From: Prochloraceae cyanobacterium
Lineage (GTDB): Bacteria; Cyanobacteriota; Cyanobacteriia; Cyanobacteriales; JASJDA01
DNA: 33,300 nucleotides
Reading direction: 5' to 3'
NCBI GenBank assembly: GCA_030065755.1
Contig: JASJDA010000096.1
Coordinates: 1 to 33,300 of the forward strand
Shown: in pieces, positions 7,218-15,313 of the stretch
Layout: each line of letters opens with the position of its first letter
Position numbering within the stretch: the stretch's first letter is position 1
Position numbers and translations under genes: made by a program
Notes under the pieces: model-generated
The model's input: only the letters and a program-made list of their open reading frames with translations
What the model was told of the DNA's origin: nothing
Databases searched by the model: none

Positions 7218-8654
7218 ATGTTTGATACTGTAGAAAGTCGTTTTAGGCAAATTAACCCCGAAGTGGACTTTTGCTCTTTACGGCTAGTCGAAGAACGATC
7301 GGAACGCATCAGCGTTCGTCAAGGAATTTTGCAGCCAGTGCAAGACAAATTGGACGTTGGTGCTATGGTTACAGTACACGATCGAGGTGGTACTGGTTAT
7401 GCAGCGACATCAGACCTTTCCCCCAGTGGTTTAAGTGCAGCGGTAGAGCAAGCTAAGATTTGGGCGCAAAAAACGGCAGGAAGCTCGGTTTTCGATTTCA
7501 GTAAGGTGGCAATGCCAGCACCTGTAGGAGAATATTCTACACCAGTAGCCAAATCCTGGGATAGCTTGAGCTTAGCAGATAAAATAGACCTGCTCCAGCA
7601 AACTTGCACGAGTCTGAAAAGTAACGATCGCGTTGTAGATTGGGAAGCGACTCTTTGGTATACAGAAGAAGATATTCTCTATATAACAGCAGATGGAGCG
7701 CGAGTGCGGCAAAAATTGCACCTCATGGCACCCCAGTTGCGAGTTACAGCAGCAGTCGGTAGCAATACTCAAACTCGCAGCTTTGGTCTTTTTGGCGAGA
7801 GTCAGCAAGGAGGACTAGAAGTTCTCGATCGCATTCGCTTTAGAGATCGGGCTCCTCAGTTGAGCGAGGAAGCTTTGCAACTGCTAGAAGCTCCTAATTG
7901 TCCGTCGGAAAAGATGGATCTGTTGCTCACATCAGATCAAATGCTGATTCAAATTCACGAATCGATCGGTCATCCCCTCGAACTCGATCGCATTCTCGGT
8001 GACGAACGTAATTTTGCTGGAACTAGCTTTGTCTCTCTAGATATGTTTGGCAGCTATCAATATGGCTCCGAACTACTCAATGTCACCTTTAACCCAGAGC
8101 ATCCAGAACAACTTGCTAGTTACGGTTTCGACGATTGCGGTTCCCAGGCGGAAAAAACATTCATAATTGAAAAAGGAATTTTAAAACGACCTCTAGGAAG
8201 TTTAATCTCTCAAGCTAGAGCTGGTCTACCTGGCGCCATAGCTAACGCTAGAGCCAGCAGTTGGAATCGACCTCCTATAGATAGGATGGCAAACTTGAAT
8301 ATCGAACCAGGGAACCAAACTTTACAGCAACTAATCAACTCGATCGAACGGGGAGTGTTAATGCGCACCAATTGGTCGTGGTCGATCGATGACTCCCGCA
8401 ATAAATTTCAATTTGGCTGCGAGTGGGGACAATTAATCGAAGACGGTCAGCTAACTAAAGTAGTAAAAAATCCCAATTATCGGGGCATTTCTGCCAGTTT
8501 TTGGCGTAATTTAAAAGGATTAGGGGACAGTTCTACTTTTGAATTGCTCGGCTCTCCTTTCTGCGGTAAAGGAGAACCGACGCAAATTATCCGCGTCGGT
8601 CACGGTAGTCCCGCTTGCGTTTTTGCCAACGTTGATGTATTTGGAGGAGATTAG
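7218..8654 (+). CDS. tldD: TldD-family metalloprotease
   Basis: 478 residues of the TldD/PmbA (U62) family. The zinc-binding motif HESIGH is at 247-252, and a distal Cys at about 449 (SPFCGKGEP) fits the third metal ligand known in E. coli TldD. TldD acts with its inactive partner TldE/PmbA as a cytosolic heterodimer that cleaves unfolded peptides. In E. coli it matures microcin B17, degrades CcdA and supports gyrase-inhibitor sensitivity. The PmbA-like partner follows 7 bases after the stop. I chose ATG 7218 because upstream in-frame codons translate the GGTCAGG repeat. The pair sits between the ATPase and the binding protein of the importer and runs in the same direction, so co-transcription is possible. 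Whether it processes a peptide here is unknown; no RiPP precursor was seen nearby. Confidence 0.92.
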   Translation: MFDTVESRFRQINPEVDFCSLRLVEERSERISVRQGILQPVQDKLDVGAMVTVHDRGGTGYAATSDLSPSGLSAAVEQAKIWAQKTAGSSVFDFSKVAMPAPVGEYSTPVAKSWDSLSLADKIDLLQQTCTSLKSNDRVVDWEATLWYTEEDILYITADGARVRQKLHLMAPQLRVTAAVGSNTQTRSFGLFGESQQGGLEVLDRIRFRDRAPQLSEEALQLLEAPNCPSEKMDLLLTSDQMLIQIHESIGHPLELDRILGDERNFAGTSFVSLDMFGSYQYGSELLNVTFNPEHPEQLASYGFDDCGSQAEKTFIIEKGILKRPLGSLISQARAGLPGAIANARASSWNRPPIDRMANLNIEPGNQTLQQLINSIERGVLMRTNWSWSIDDSRNKFQFGCEWGQLIEDGQLTKVVKNPNYRGISASFWRNLKGLGDSSTFELLGSPFCGKGEPTQIIRVGHGSPACVFANVDVFGGD

Positions 8655-8661
8655 TTAATTG

Positions 8662-9984
8662 ATGGAAAGCTATTTCTATACTATTGCCGATCGCTTACAG
8701 CAATTGCTCTCAGGAGAAGAAGTTTATACTGCATGGTTTGAAGGAGAAGTTTCTAACTTCGTTCGTTTTAACCGCGCTTTGGTACGCCAACCTGGTTCGG
8801 TTGCTCATCAATATCTCAACGTGGATCTGATTCGCGATCGCCACCACGCCAATAAAACAATCGCTCTATCTGGAGATTTAAACGTCGATGGCGAACGTCT
8901 AAAAAGCGCGATCGAGGCTTTAAGGGAAAAACTATCTCACGTCGAGCCAGATCCTTATCTTCTCTACAATACTGAAGTTGCTTCTACTTCTCACACTAGC
9001 ACCCAAACTCTACCCGAATCCACCGCGATCGTCCAGGAAATTCTTGCTGCTGTAGAAAAATTTGACTTTGTCGGTTTTTATGCCGATGGAAAAGTAGCTC
9101 GCGGTTTTGCCAATTCTTTAGGACAGCGCAATTGGTGGGAAAAAAACAGTTTTAATCTCGATTGGAGTCTTTACAGTGAAGGGGACAAGGCAGTAAAAGC
9201 TAATTACGCTGGTTTTGAGTGGAATAGCGAACTATTTCGAGAAAAACTAAATAAATGCACCGAACAGCTTCAAATTATCCAGCAACCCTCTCGCACCATC
9301 GAGCCAGGAAAATACCGCGTCTATTTAGCACCTGCAGCGATGAAAGAGGTGCTGGGAATGGTATGTTGGGGAGGATTTGGTCTCAAAAGTTCCCGCACCA
9401 AACAAACCCCCTTGATTAAAATGAGAGAAGAGCAAATGCGCCTTCATCCAGCGATCTCAATTCAAGAAAATACTGGTGCTGGTGCTGGTCCTAATTTTCA
9501 ATCCCAAGGATTTGCTAAGCCCGATCGCGTCACCTTAATTACCGAAGGTCAATTGAGCGACCCCCTCGTCAGTCCTCGATCGGCTACCGAATATGGTGTA
9601 GAAACTAATGGTGCTAACGATAGTGAAGCGCCTCAAGCTTTGGATATGGCAGCAGGAGAACTAGCTGCATCCGATATTGAAAAGCAACTGGATACGGGAG
9701 TTTATATTAACAACTTGTGGTATTTAAATTATTCCGATCGCCCTGCTGCTCGCATGACTGGAATGACTAGATTTGCCACTTTTTGGGTAAAAAATGGTCA
9801 GCTGGTGGCTCCAGTTAATGTCATGCGCTTCGACGAAAGCTTATATAGGATGTGGGGCGATTTTCTTGTAGACTTAACTAGCGATCGAGAAATGCTTTTA
9901 TCTGCAAACACTTGGGACGGACGTTCTACCAGCAGCGTTCGCCTTCCTGGCGCGATCGTCGATGAATTTACATTTACTCTTTAG
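8662..9984 (+). CDS. PmbA/TldE-like partner of TldD
   Basis: 440 residues of the TldD/PmbA family but without HExxxH, as expected for the non-catalytic TldE/PmbA subunit. Recognisable segments are GLNSSRT-like GLKSSRTKQTPL, the FxSQGFAKPDRVTLI region and a C-terminal half with DTGVYINNLWYLNYSDRPAARMTGMTRFATF, typical of the cyanobacterial PmbA branch. It is expected to form the proteolytic chamber together with TldD. The ATG at 8662 directly follows an in-frame TTG at 8659; GGAGGAG at 8643-8649 sits inside the end of tldD, 9 bases before the TTG and 12 before the ATG, so either start is possible. The two genes are translationally linked. Confidence 0.88.
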   Translation: MESYFYTIADRLQQLLSGEEVYTAWFEGEVSNFVRFNRALVRQPGSVAHQYLNVDLIRDRHHANKTIALSGDLNVDGERLKSAIEALREKLSHVEPDPYLLYNTEVASTSHTSTQTLPESTAIVQEILAAVEKFDFVGFYADGKVARGFANSLGQRNWWEKNSFNLDWSLYSEGDKAVKANYAGFEWNSELFREKLNKCTEQLQIIQQPSRTIEPGKYRVYLAPAAMKEVLGMVCWGGFGLKSSRTKQTPLIKMREEQMRLHPAISIQENTGAGAGPNFQSQGFAKPDRVTLITEGQLSDPLVSPRSATEYGVETNGANDSEAPQALDMAAGELAASDIEKQLDTGVYINNLWYLNYSDRPAARMTGMTRFATFWVKNGQLVAPVNVMRFDESLYRMWGDFLVDLTSDREMLLSANTWDGRSTSSVRLPGAIVDEFTFTL

Positions 9985-10094
9985 TATAGTTATCGGAAAT
10001 TAGAAATATAGGGAAATATTAACATACACAAACATTTCTTGCATCAGAGCTTGTTCTAACGAATCAGATATACTATAATTTAATTTATCAAAGA

Positions 10095-10360
10095 CGAAAC
10101 TAGATGCATTGACTTAACACAGTAGAGGTGAAAGTCCTCACGCACAACCGCTTAAACAGTTTACTGATAGTCAGGGGCGTAAATTAAACACTGGTTAATG
10201 AGCAAATCAAAACAATAAAAAAGTTTCTCTATTCAACAGGTAAAAAGTAACCTCAAAAGCTCTTGCTGATGGGTTAGGGAGCTGTGTAGTTCAGCCTAGG
10301 TTGGCAAGACCAACTAAAGAAAAGATGAAGGAAAAAGCTGAAATACTTTTTATGGCTATG
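10095..10360 (+). mobile_element. Relic of a group II intron, domain I side
   Basis: This 405-base spacer holds no ORF but contains motifs that recall domain I of cyanobacterial group II introns: GAGGTGAAAGTCCTC at 10126-10140, CGCACAACCGCTTAA just after, a CTGATAGTCAGGGGCG block, then GATGGGTTAGGGAGC and CAGCCTAGGTTGGCAAG with its paired CTTGCC-like side. GAAAAAGCTGAAATACTTT near 10330-10350 resembles the stretch that precedes the intron-encoded protein. No maturase gene, domain V or 3' end is present, so it is a truncated copy. The call rests on memory of intron sequences; a covariance search would settle it. Confidence 0.4.
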
Positions 10361-10390
10361 TAATATTTGCCTATATTTTTTCTAACTATT

Positions 10391-11263
10391 ATGCCCAGTC
10401 GTTGGATAAAAATAATTTTTGCTTTTCTACTCGGCTTAGCTTTTATCGCCTGTACTGCACCTACTCCCGATCGCGACAATACATCTTCTTCAACTGAGCC
10501 AGCACAGAGAGTAGTTGCACTAACTTCTTTGACCGCTGATATCGTAGAGCAATTGGCTCCAAATACACTGGTTGGTAGTGTTGAGAGTCCTTTGCTGGCA
10601 AAAGATATCCGCTTTCAAGATCTTCCCAAAGTAAGCAATGCTCGAACTCCGCCCAATTTAGAAAAAATTGTGGCTCTCAAACCAGATTTAGTTATTGGCG
10701 CGCGAGGATTTCACGATCGTGCTCTTGACAAATTACAAGATTTAGGCATTGCCACCATAACAACCAAAGTGACTAGCTGGGATGGTTTATTAGAAGTAAC
10801 AAAAACCTTGGCAAAGGCGATCGACGCGGATCCTTCTCCTTTATTAAAACGCTATCAAACTTTTTTAGCGGATATTCCCGATAGTAGCCCTTCAGTCTTA
10901 GTCTTGTTTCAGCGTCAGCCGATTTTATCCCCGAATAAAAATAGTTGGGCTGGAGACTTATTAAACAAATTTAAAGTAAAAAATTTAGCGGCATCAATAC
11001 AGGGAAAATCTCCCTTTCGCGGCTACATAACTCTTTCGGCTGAAAAAATTCTCCAAGAGAATCCAGAGATCGTACTAGTTGCAGATTTCGCTCGACAAGG
11101 AATTCTTCAAGAGTTTAAATCTGAGCCTTTCTGGAGTCAACTGCAAGCTACTCAAAATGGAAGGGTATATATTTTTGAGTATTACGGGCTAGTGAATCCT
11201 GGCAGTATCAATAAAATAGAAGAGACTTGCACAAAGCTTAAAGAAGCTTTGGCAAGTCAATAA
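10391..11263 (+). CDS. Periplasmic substrate-binding lipoprotein, FecB/BtuF type
   Basis: 290 residues. The N-terminus has a basic start (MPSRWIK), a hydrophobic core and a lipobox (FIAC, Cys at about 19), followed by an acidic, Thr/Ser-rich linker. The body shows the class III binding-protein layout: RVVALTSLTADIVEQLAP, NLEKIVALKPDLVIGARG, a long central helix and ENPEIVLVADF. It should deliver an iron chelate or corrinoid to the FecCD permease. I chose ATG 10391 because it gives the correct signal peptide; an in-frame TTG 24 bases upstream adds only hydrophobic residues. It lies 4 kb from the permease, separated by TldD/PmbA and an intron relic, yet it is the only binding protein here. Confidence 0.88.
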   Translation: MPSRWIKIIFAFLLGLAFIACTAPTPDRDNTSSSTEPAQRVVALTSLTADIVEQLAPNTLVGSVESPLLAKDIRFQDLPKVSNARTPPNLEKIVALKPDLVIGARGFHDRALDKLQDLGIATITTKVTSWDGLLEVTKTLAKAIDADPSPLLKRYQTFLADIPDSSPSVLVLFQRQPILSPNKNSWAGDLLNKFKVKNLAASIQGKSPFRGYITLSAEKILQENPEIVLVADFARQGILQEFKSEPFWSQLQATQNGRVYIFEYYGLVNPGSINKIEETCTKLKEALASQ

Positions 11264-11278
11264 GCGATATTGGTTTTT

Positions 11279-11935
11279 TTATCCAAATGCTCTTCTTTTT
11301 GGTACAAGTGTTTCAACAGGATAAATTTGGCGAGAACCTTCAGGAATATAAATCCAACCCAAGTCTTTAAGACGATGAACGAGATTAGATATAGTAACAC
11401 CTAATTCTTCAGCTATTTGATAAAGATGCCGCCATTGAGTCAAATCTCGTTCTTTTTGCTTCTCTAGCAAAATATATTCGGGCATCAATAAACAACTAGC
11501 AAAGTATTGAGCTTGCCATTCTATCCCTTGTAACGTGCTGGCGCTACGGCATAATAAAGGTTCTACTCTTATTTGTATACCTCTATTTTGCAGTCTTAAA
11601 AACCGATTAACTGCTACTGAGTTGACGTGCAGTACCCAATGACCGATTTCGTGAGCGATAGTTGATTCTCCAAAACCACCGCGCAGTATAGGAAGATCTT
11701 CATTAATCTCAATTAATCGATCGAGAGGCAAAATTCTTGCCGCTATTTTCCCTTCTTGGTCATCGGGAATGCTGTCCCAAACTACATCTAACTCCAAGAA
11801 CTCAGCCACTCGACTTGCATCTAAAGGCCATTTGAGAGTATAGTTTGGGTCTTTTTCCATTTGTTTGAGAATATCTGTTGCCTTAGCTTCAATCTCCTGT
11901 TTGTGGATAAAGCGAAATGGTCTAAATATACCCAA
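11279..11935 (-). CDS. ImmA/IrrE-family metallopeptidase
   Basis: 218 residues with the zinc motif HEIGH (95-99) and the downstream Glu-containing helix EWQAQYFASCLLMP (from 139) that is diagnostic of ImmA/IrrE proteases. The C-terminus (NLVHRLKDLGWIYIP) resembles the usual helical tail. Family members cut a partner XRE repressor and so relieve repression, as in ImmA/ImmR of ICEBs1 or IrrE/DdrO of Deinococcus. The partner repressor lies immediately upstream: its stop codon is 5 bases before this start. The start is TTG at 11935, with AAGGAG inside the end of the upstream gene at good spacing, implying translational coupling. The signal that activates it is unknown. Confidence 0.92.
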   Translation of the reverse strand: MGIFRPFRFIHKQEIEAKATDILKQMEKDPNYTLKWPLDASRVAEFLELDVVWDSIPDDQEGKIAARILPLDRLIEINEDLPILRGGFGESTIAHEIGHWVLHVNSVAVNRFLRLQNRGIQIRVEPLLCRSASTLQGIEWQAQYFASCLLMPEYILLEKQKERDLTQWRHLYQIAEELGVTISNLVHRLKDLGWIYIPEGSRQIYPVETLVPKRRAFG

Positions 11936-11940
11936 CTTGA

Positions 11941-12297
11941 CTACTCCTTTGTATTTTTGTGTTCGGACTCTATTGCTTCCTTCAACACTTTCTCAGCAAA
12001 TTCCGGATTTTCTCGTATTCGTCTAAATAAAGCAGGCATAGTTTTGTAATGTTGCTTGAGAAGATCTTCTTCCTTTTGAGGAATGCGACCTGCTAAGAAA
12101 ACCAATTCCTCTTCATCTAGATCTAAATTGCGGGCTAGCGATCGGATTACGTCTTCTTTGGGAGGATAATCAGCTCTGCTGTTCTCTAACTTGGATAAAT
12201 AAGTAAAATCTAGCCCGATTCGCTTCGCTAGTTCTCTTTGAGAGTAAGCTTTTTCTTTACGAGCTTGTCGAATAACTTTACCAAAGTTCTGTTCCAC
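11941..12297 (-). CDS. XRE-family HTH repressor, partner of the ImmA/IrrE protease
   Basis: 118 residues. The first 66 form a Cro/cI-type helix-turn-helix (IRQARKEKAYSQRELAKRIGLDFTYLSKLENSRADYPP), with the recognition helix around FTYLSKLENS. The tail is charged and helical and may hold the protease cleavage site. It is co-transcribed with the protease gene downstream and diverges from the coiled-coil gene at 12582. By analogy with DdrO/IrrE and ImmR/ImmA it probably represses its own operon and perhaps the divergent genes; direct repeats in the 280-base intergenic region are candidate operators. The ATG at 12297 is preceded by GGAGGAGA at 8 bases. Confidence 0.92.
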   Translation of the reverse strand: MEQNFGKVIRQARKEKAYSQRELAKRIGLDFTYLSKLENSRADYPPKEDVIRSLARNLDLDEEELVFLAGRIPQKEEDLLKQHYKTMPALFRRIRENPEFAEKVLKEAIESEHKNTKE

Positions 12298-12416
12298 TTG
12301 TCTTCTCCTCCTTTATTGAGTATATTAGTATTACTTGAAAAAAAAAATCAATTTATAGTAGGCGCGAACATCAAACCGTTGATATTATGGGTATAGAAGC
12401 AGTTGAACAAAATTTC

Positions 12417-12448
12417 ATAATAGCGAGAGCCAGATCCTATAATAGCGA
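12417..12448. promoter_or_regulatory. Candidate operator: two ATAATAGCGA direct repeats 22 bp apart
   Basis: ATAATAGCGA occurs at 12417-12426 and again at 12439-12448, start-to-start 22 bp, about two helical turns, so both copies face the same side of the DNA. A weaker third copy (GATAGTGAGA) follows near 12460. They sit in the shared 283-base region between the repressor gene and the coiled-coil genes, the expected place for operator sites. Binding is inferred. Confidence 0.4.
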
Positions 12449-12581
12449 ATTTGACAGCCGATAGTGAGATATTCAACAAATATGTAGGGAAATATATAAC
12501 TGTAGCCTGACGACAATCGCGATCGTCGGAAACAAATTTTTCACTCTTTTAAATAACAGACAAGTATCGAGGAGACAAGTC

Positions 12582-13571
12582 GTGAATCAAGAAGTAGCCA
12601 AAGAAGGCAAATACCAGATCCTGACAGCGTTTAGCAAATTAATCGCCGAATACAAACAAAGCGACTCGAAAGTAGCAACTAAAGAAGAAGAAGCAGAAAA
12701 ACAAAAAAACCAACAACTCCTCGAAACTGTTTCCGACTATACAGTTGATAATATTGTCAATGGGATGGCTTCTTTGCAACTAGATTTTGGGAGTGTCATC
12801 AACGAACTCTCCGTCAACTTGGACGCTGAGTCTTCCAAATTAGACGAACTCAAGAAAGCCATAGCCGTTAAAAGCGAGAACTTAAAACAATTACGTAAAG
12901 TACGCTTAGTAGCCGACGCACTCTACATTCTCAGACAGGAACACCAAGAAAAATTAAGAACTTTACAAGAAAATATTGCTAGTCAGCAAGAAGCCATAGA
13001 AAAAGACATGGCTAAAATGCGCAAAAACTGGGAAAGAGAGCAACAAGAGTTTGAGACAAGAATAACAGAAGAAACAGAATTATTGACCAAAAAACGGGAA
13101 CGAGAAGCAGAGGACTATCAATATGAAATTGAGCGAATTCGCAAAATAGAAATGGACGAATATGAAGAGACAAAACGGCAACAGACGAGGGAATTACAAG
13201 AAAGCGATCGAGAGAAAGAAAAAGCTTGGCAAGAAAGAGAGAAGTTTCTAACAGACGATCGAGAAAAATTCCAGGAAAATCAACAGAAAATAGAAGGATT
13301 TGAAGCGAAGCTCAAACAAGAATATCAAAAAGCCAAAGAAGAAGCCATCAAAAAAGCTCAAGACGAAGCCAAAGTAAGAGCAGATTTATTTGAAAAAGAG
13401 TGGGAAGCTGTCGAAGAAGGTTATCAATTAAAAATCCAATCTCTACAACAAAAAATTGAACGACAAACCGAACAAATATCTGAATTGACCAAACAGTTAC
13501 AAGAAGTAACTACCCAAGCTCAAAACTTAGCTATGAAAGCTTTTCCAACTTCTAATAACGGTCAAGGTTAA
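12582..13571 (+). CDS. Coiled-coil protein, first of a paralogous tandem pair
   Basis: 329 residues, almost entirely long charged helix rich in Glu, Lys and Gln. A less charged segment near 50-75 (NIVNGMASLQLDFGSVINELSVNL) aligns with a segment of the next protein, and both end in QAQNLAMKAF/QVQDLAVKAI, so the two genes are paralogues. There is no signal peptide and no membrane span. GTG start at 12582 with GAGGAG 7 bases upstream. Function is not recognised; architectures like this suggest filament or scaffold formation. It diverges from the XRE/ImmA pair and may be controlled by it. Codon use looks like the neighbours, apart from AAA/GAA richness driven by composition. Confidence 0.8.
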   Translation: MNQEVAKEGKYQILTAFSKLIAEYKQSDSKVATKEEEAEKQKNQQLLETVSDYTVDNIVNGMASLQLDFGSVINELSVNLDAESSKLDELKKAIAVKSENLKQLRKVRLVADALYILRQEHQEKLRTLQENIASQQEAIEKDMAKMRKNWEREQQEFETRITEETELLTKKREREAEDYQYEIERIRKIEMDEYEETKRQQTRELQESDREKEKAWQEREKFLTDDREKFQENQQKIEGFEAKLKQEYQKAKEEAIKKAQDEAKVRADLFEKEWEAVEEGYQLKIQSLQQKIERQTEQISELTKQLQEVTTQAQNLAMKAFPTSNNGQG

Positions 13572-13612
13572 ATCGAGCAAAAAAAATTGTAAATAGTCGG
13601 GGAAGAATAACA

Positions 13613-14686
13613 GTGGTCGCGAGAAAAATAACAGCAAAAAATACCAAGGCAGAAATCTTAGAAGCTTTAAATGAATTAAAAAAAGAAAAGTCTGCCTTAG
13701 AGTCAGAGAATAAAAAACTCAAAAACAATACACCTGTAAAAACTAGCCAAGTGAATAATAGTAAACCCGTGGAACAAACTAAAAACGATCGTCAAAATAT
13801 AAGTCAGGTAATTCAAAACCTAGAACAATTGCAGGTAGGGTTTGGGAGTGCAGTAAGTAATTTATCAGAACAACTAATCGCCGAAGCATCAGCCTTAGAA
13901 GAAATTCAAAATTCACTAACAGAAGAGACAACCCAATTACAAGAATTACACAGTTTAGAATCAGTTGAAGAAGACACCTTAGACAATTTGATTCAGTCTT
14001 ATGAAGAAAGTGCTAAGACATTTGAAGAAGAACTTGCTCGACAAAAAGAAACTTTAGACCAACAAATACAAGACTTCAAGAAATCTTGGCAAAAAGAGCA
14101 AGAAGAACGCGATCGAGAGATAAAAGAACGTAATTTAAACGATCGAAAAACTCGCCAAAGAGACGAAGAGGAATATAAATACAATCTGGAATTGGAAAGA
14201 AATTTGAACGAAGAAGAATACGAACAGACAAAGAACGCCCTATACAAAGAATTGCACGAATCTCGCGAAGAGCAAGAAAAACAGTGGAAAGAGAGAGAAG
14301 AAAGTATTAGTAAGCAAGAAAAAGAATATGCTGAAGCCAAAGAAAAAGTAGAAGCTTTCGAGAAAGAATTAGAGCAAAATATCAAAAATGGAAAAGACAA
14401 TGGACGCAATATCGGTAATTATCAAGCTAAAGTGAAAGCAGATTTGCGTGGGAAGGAAGTTGAAGGACAGAAACAAAATTATCAACTGCAAATACAATCT
14501 TTAGAAGAGACAATTTTGAATCAAGAAGAGAGAATTCAAAATCTATCCAAACAACTCGATGCAGCCCTCAAACAAGTTCAGGATCTAGCTGTTAAAGCAA
14601 TAGAAGGCAATTCTAATCGAAATTCTTTCCAAGCTATTAAAGAAATTGCTTTAGAGCAAGCTAAAAATCCACAGAAGAGCAAATAA
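13613..14686 (+). CDS. Coiled-coil protein, second of the paralogous pair
   Basis: 357 residues of charged helix. The N-terminus (ITAKNTKAEILEALNELKKEKSALE) looks like a short helical module before a disordered linker (KTSQVNNSKPVEQTKNDRQ). Next comes the conserved block QNLEQLQVGFGSAVSNLSEQL shared with the first paralogue, then about 200 residues of continuous coiled coil with a regular EEYEQTK/EEYKYN pattern. GTG start at 13613 after GGGGAAGA; the gap to the first gene is only 41 bases, so one operon is likely. The acidic and basic heptads of the two proteins could let them co-assemble. No enzymatic motif was seen. Confidence 0.78.
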   Translation: MVARKITAKNTKAEILEALNELKKEKSALESENKKLKNNTPVKTSQVNNSKPVEQTKNDRQNISQVIQNLEQLQVGFGSAVSNLSEQLIAEASALEEIQNSLTEETTQLQELHSLESVEEDTLDNLIQSYEESAKTFEEELARQKETLDQQIQDFKKSWQKEQEERDREIKERNLNDRKTRQRDEEEYKYNLELERNLNEEEYEQTKNALYKELHESREEQEKQWKEREESISKQEKEYAEAKEKVEAFEKELEQNIKNGKDNGRNIGNYQAKVKADLRGKEVEGQKQNYQLQIQSLEETILNQEERIQNLSKQLDAALKQVQDLAVKAIEGNSNRNSFQAIKEIALEQAKNPQKSK

Positions 14687-14725
14687 TAACAATTTCTTTT
14701 ATGTTTCTACAGACGATCGATGAAA

Positions 14726-14776
14726 GGGAGTGTGGGGAGTGTGGGAAGTGTTGGGAGAGGGGGAGAGGGGGAAAAT
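14726..14776 (+). repeat. G-rich short tandem repeat (GGGAGTGT units)
   Basis: Repeats of GGGAGTGTGG and GGGAGAG. The same unit appears at 31933-31975 and, in reverse complement, at 32021-32061, so it is a dispersed genome repeat rather than a local feature. The rest of the 14687-15034 spacer holds a CCTATTCCCTATTCCC tract and a palindromic block listed separately; no gene was seen. Confidence 0.75.
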
Positions 14777-14914
14777 ATCTAGCAATAATTCAGTGTTCCC
14801 TATTCCCTATTCCCTAGACCTCTTTCATAAATATTTTGTGATATAATAAAAAGTTATTTCGTTTAAGTAGAAGGGCGATCGAAGGCTGGAGAACCGCGAT
14901 CGAGAACTATAACT

Positions 14915-14948
14915 GGCGATCTCGGAGAGATCCGCGTAGCGGCGCGCC
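14915..14948. repeat. Double-hairpin palindromic repeat
   Basis: GGCG and CGCC enclose two adjacent small hairpins: GATCTC/GAGATC (14918-14932) and CCGC/GCGG (14932-14942). This style of compact palindromic unit (with CGCGTAGCG) recurs in many cyanobacterial genomes. It may fold in RNA or as a cruciform; no function is implied. Confidence 0.6.
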
Positions 14949-15034
14949 AGAGAAGAAAAATTGACATAAAAAATTGATTCAGGCATTGATTAATTCCTGA
15001 ATTTTCTCCGATATATTTAATTTCTTGTTTTAAT

Positions 15035-15313
15035 TTATCTGGCTAATTCGTAATTATAAATGCCCGCAATTAAATTACTTCTCAAGCCAAATCTCTTATG
15101 ACGATTTCGATATCGATAGGATAAAATCTTGAAGATTTTTAAGGGACGATTAATATGTTCAACTACGACTCTTAATCGATTTAATTTGCGATTATATTTC
15201 TTCTGTTCTTTTGTCAACTTACCGCCTCGTGGTTTTTTAATAGGAGTTTCACTTAAGTCATGAATTTTAGCAATTCCTTGATATCCTTTATCTGCTATAA
15301 CTTTAAGTAATTT
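15035..15313 (-). pseudogene. IS5-type transposase, C-terminal remnant
   Basis: Translation of the minus strand from about 15313 to 15035 gives a continuous transposase C-terminus: VIADKGYQGI (the DDE second-Asp region), then KKPRGGKL, NRLRVVVEHINRPLKIF (the Glu of the DDE triad in VEH) and a tail LRSNLIAGIYNYEL. This matches IS5-family transposases. The N-terminal two thirds, including the first catalytic Asp, are absent, because the frame runs directly into the PEP-CTERM gene at about 15314. The remnant cannot transpose. The 3' flank, with ATTGATTAATTCC and poly-T stretches, may contain the old element end. Confidence 0.85.

Noticed and set aside
9985-10390. Cobalamin riboswitch before the binding-protein gene
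   Set aside because: No B12 box or the conserved core of that riboswitch was found; the visible motifs fit a group II intron better.
13999-14409. Minus-strand ORF of 136 codons
   Set aside because: Ser/Phe/Cys-rich shadow of the Glu/Lys-rich coiled-coil gene on the opposite strand.
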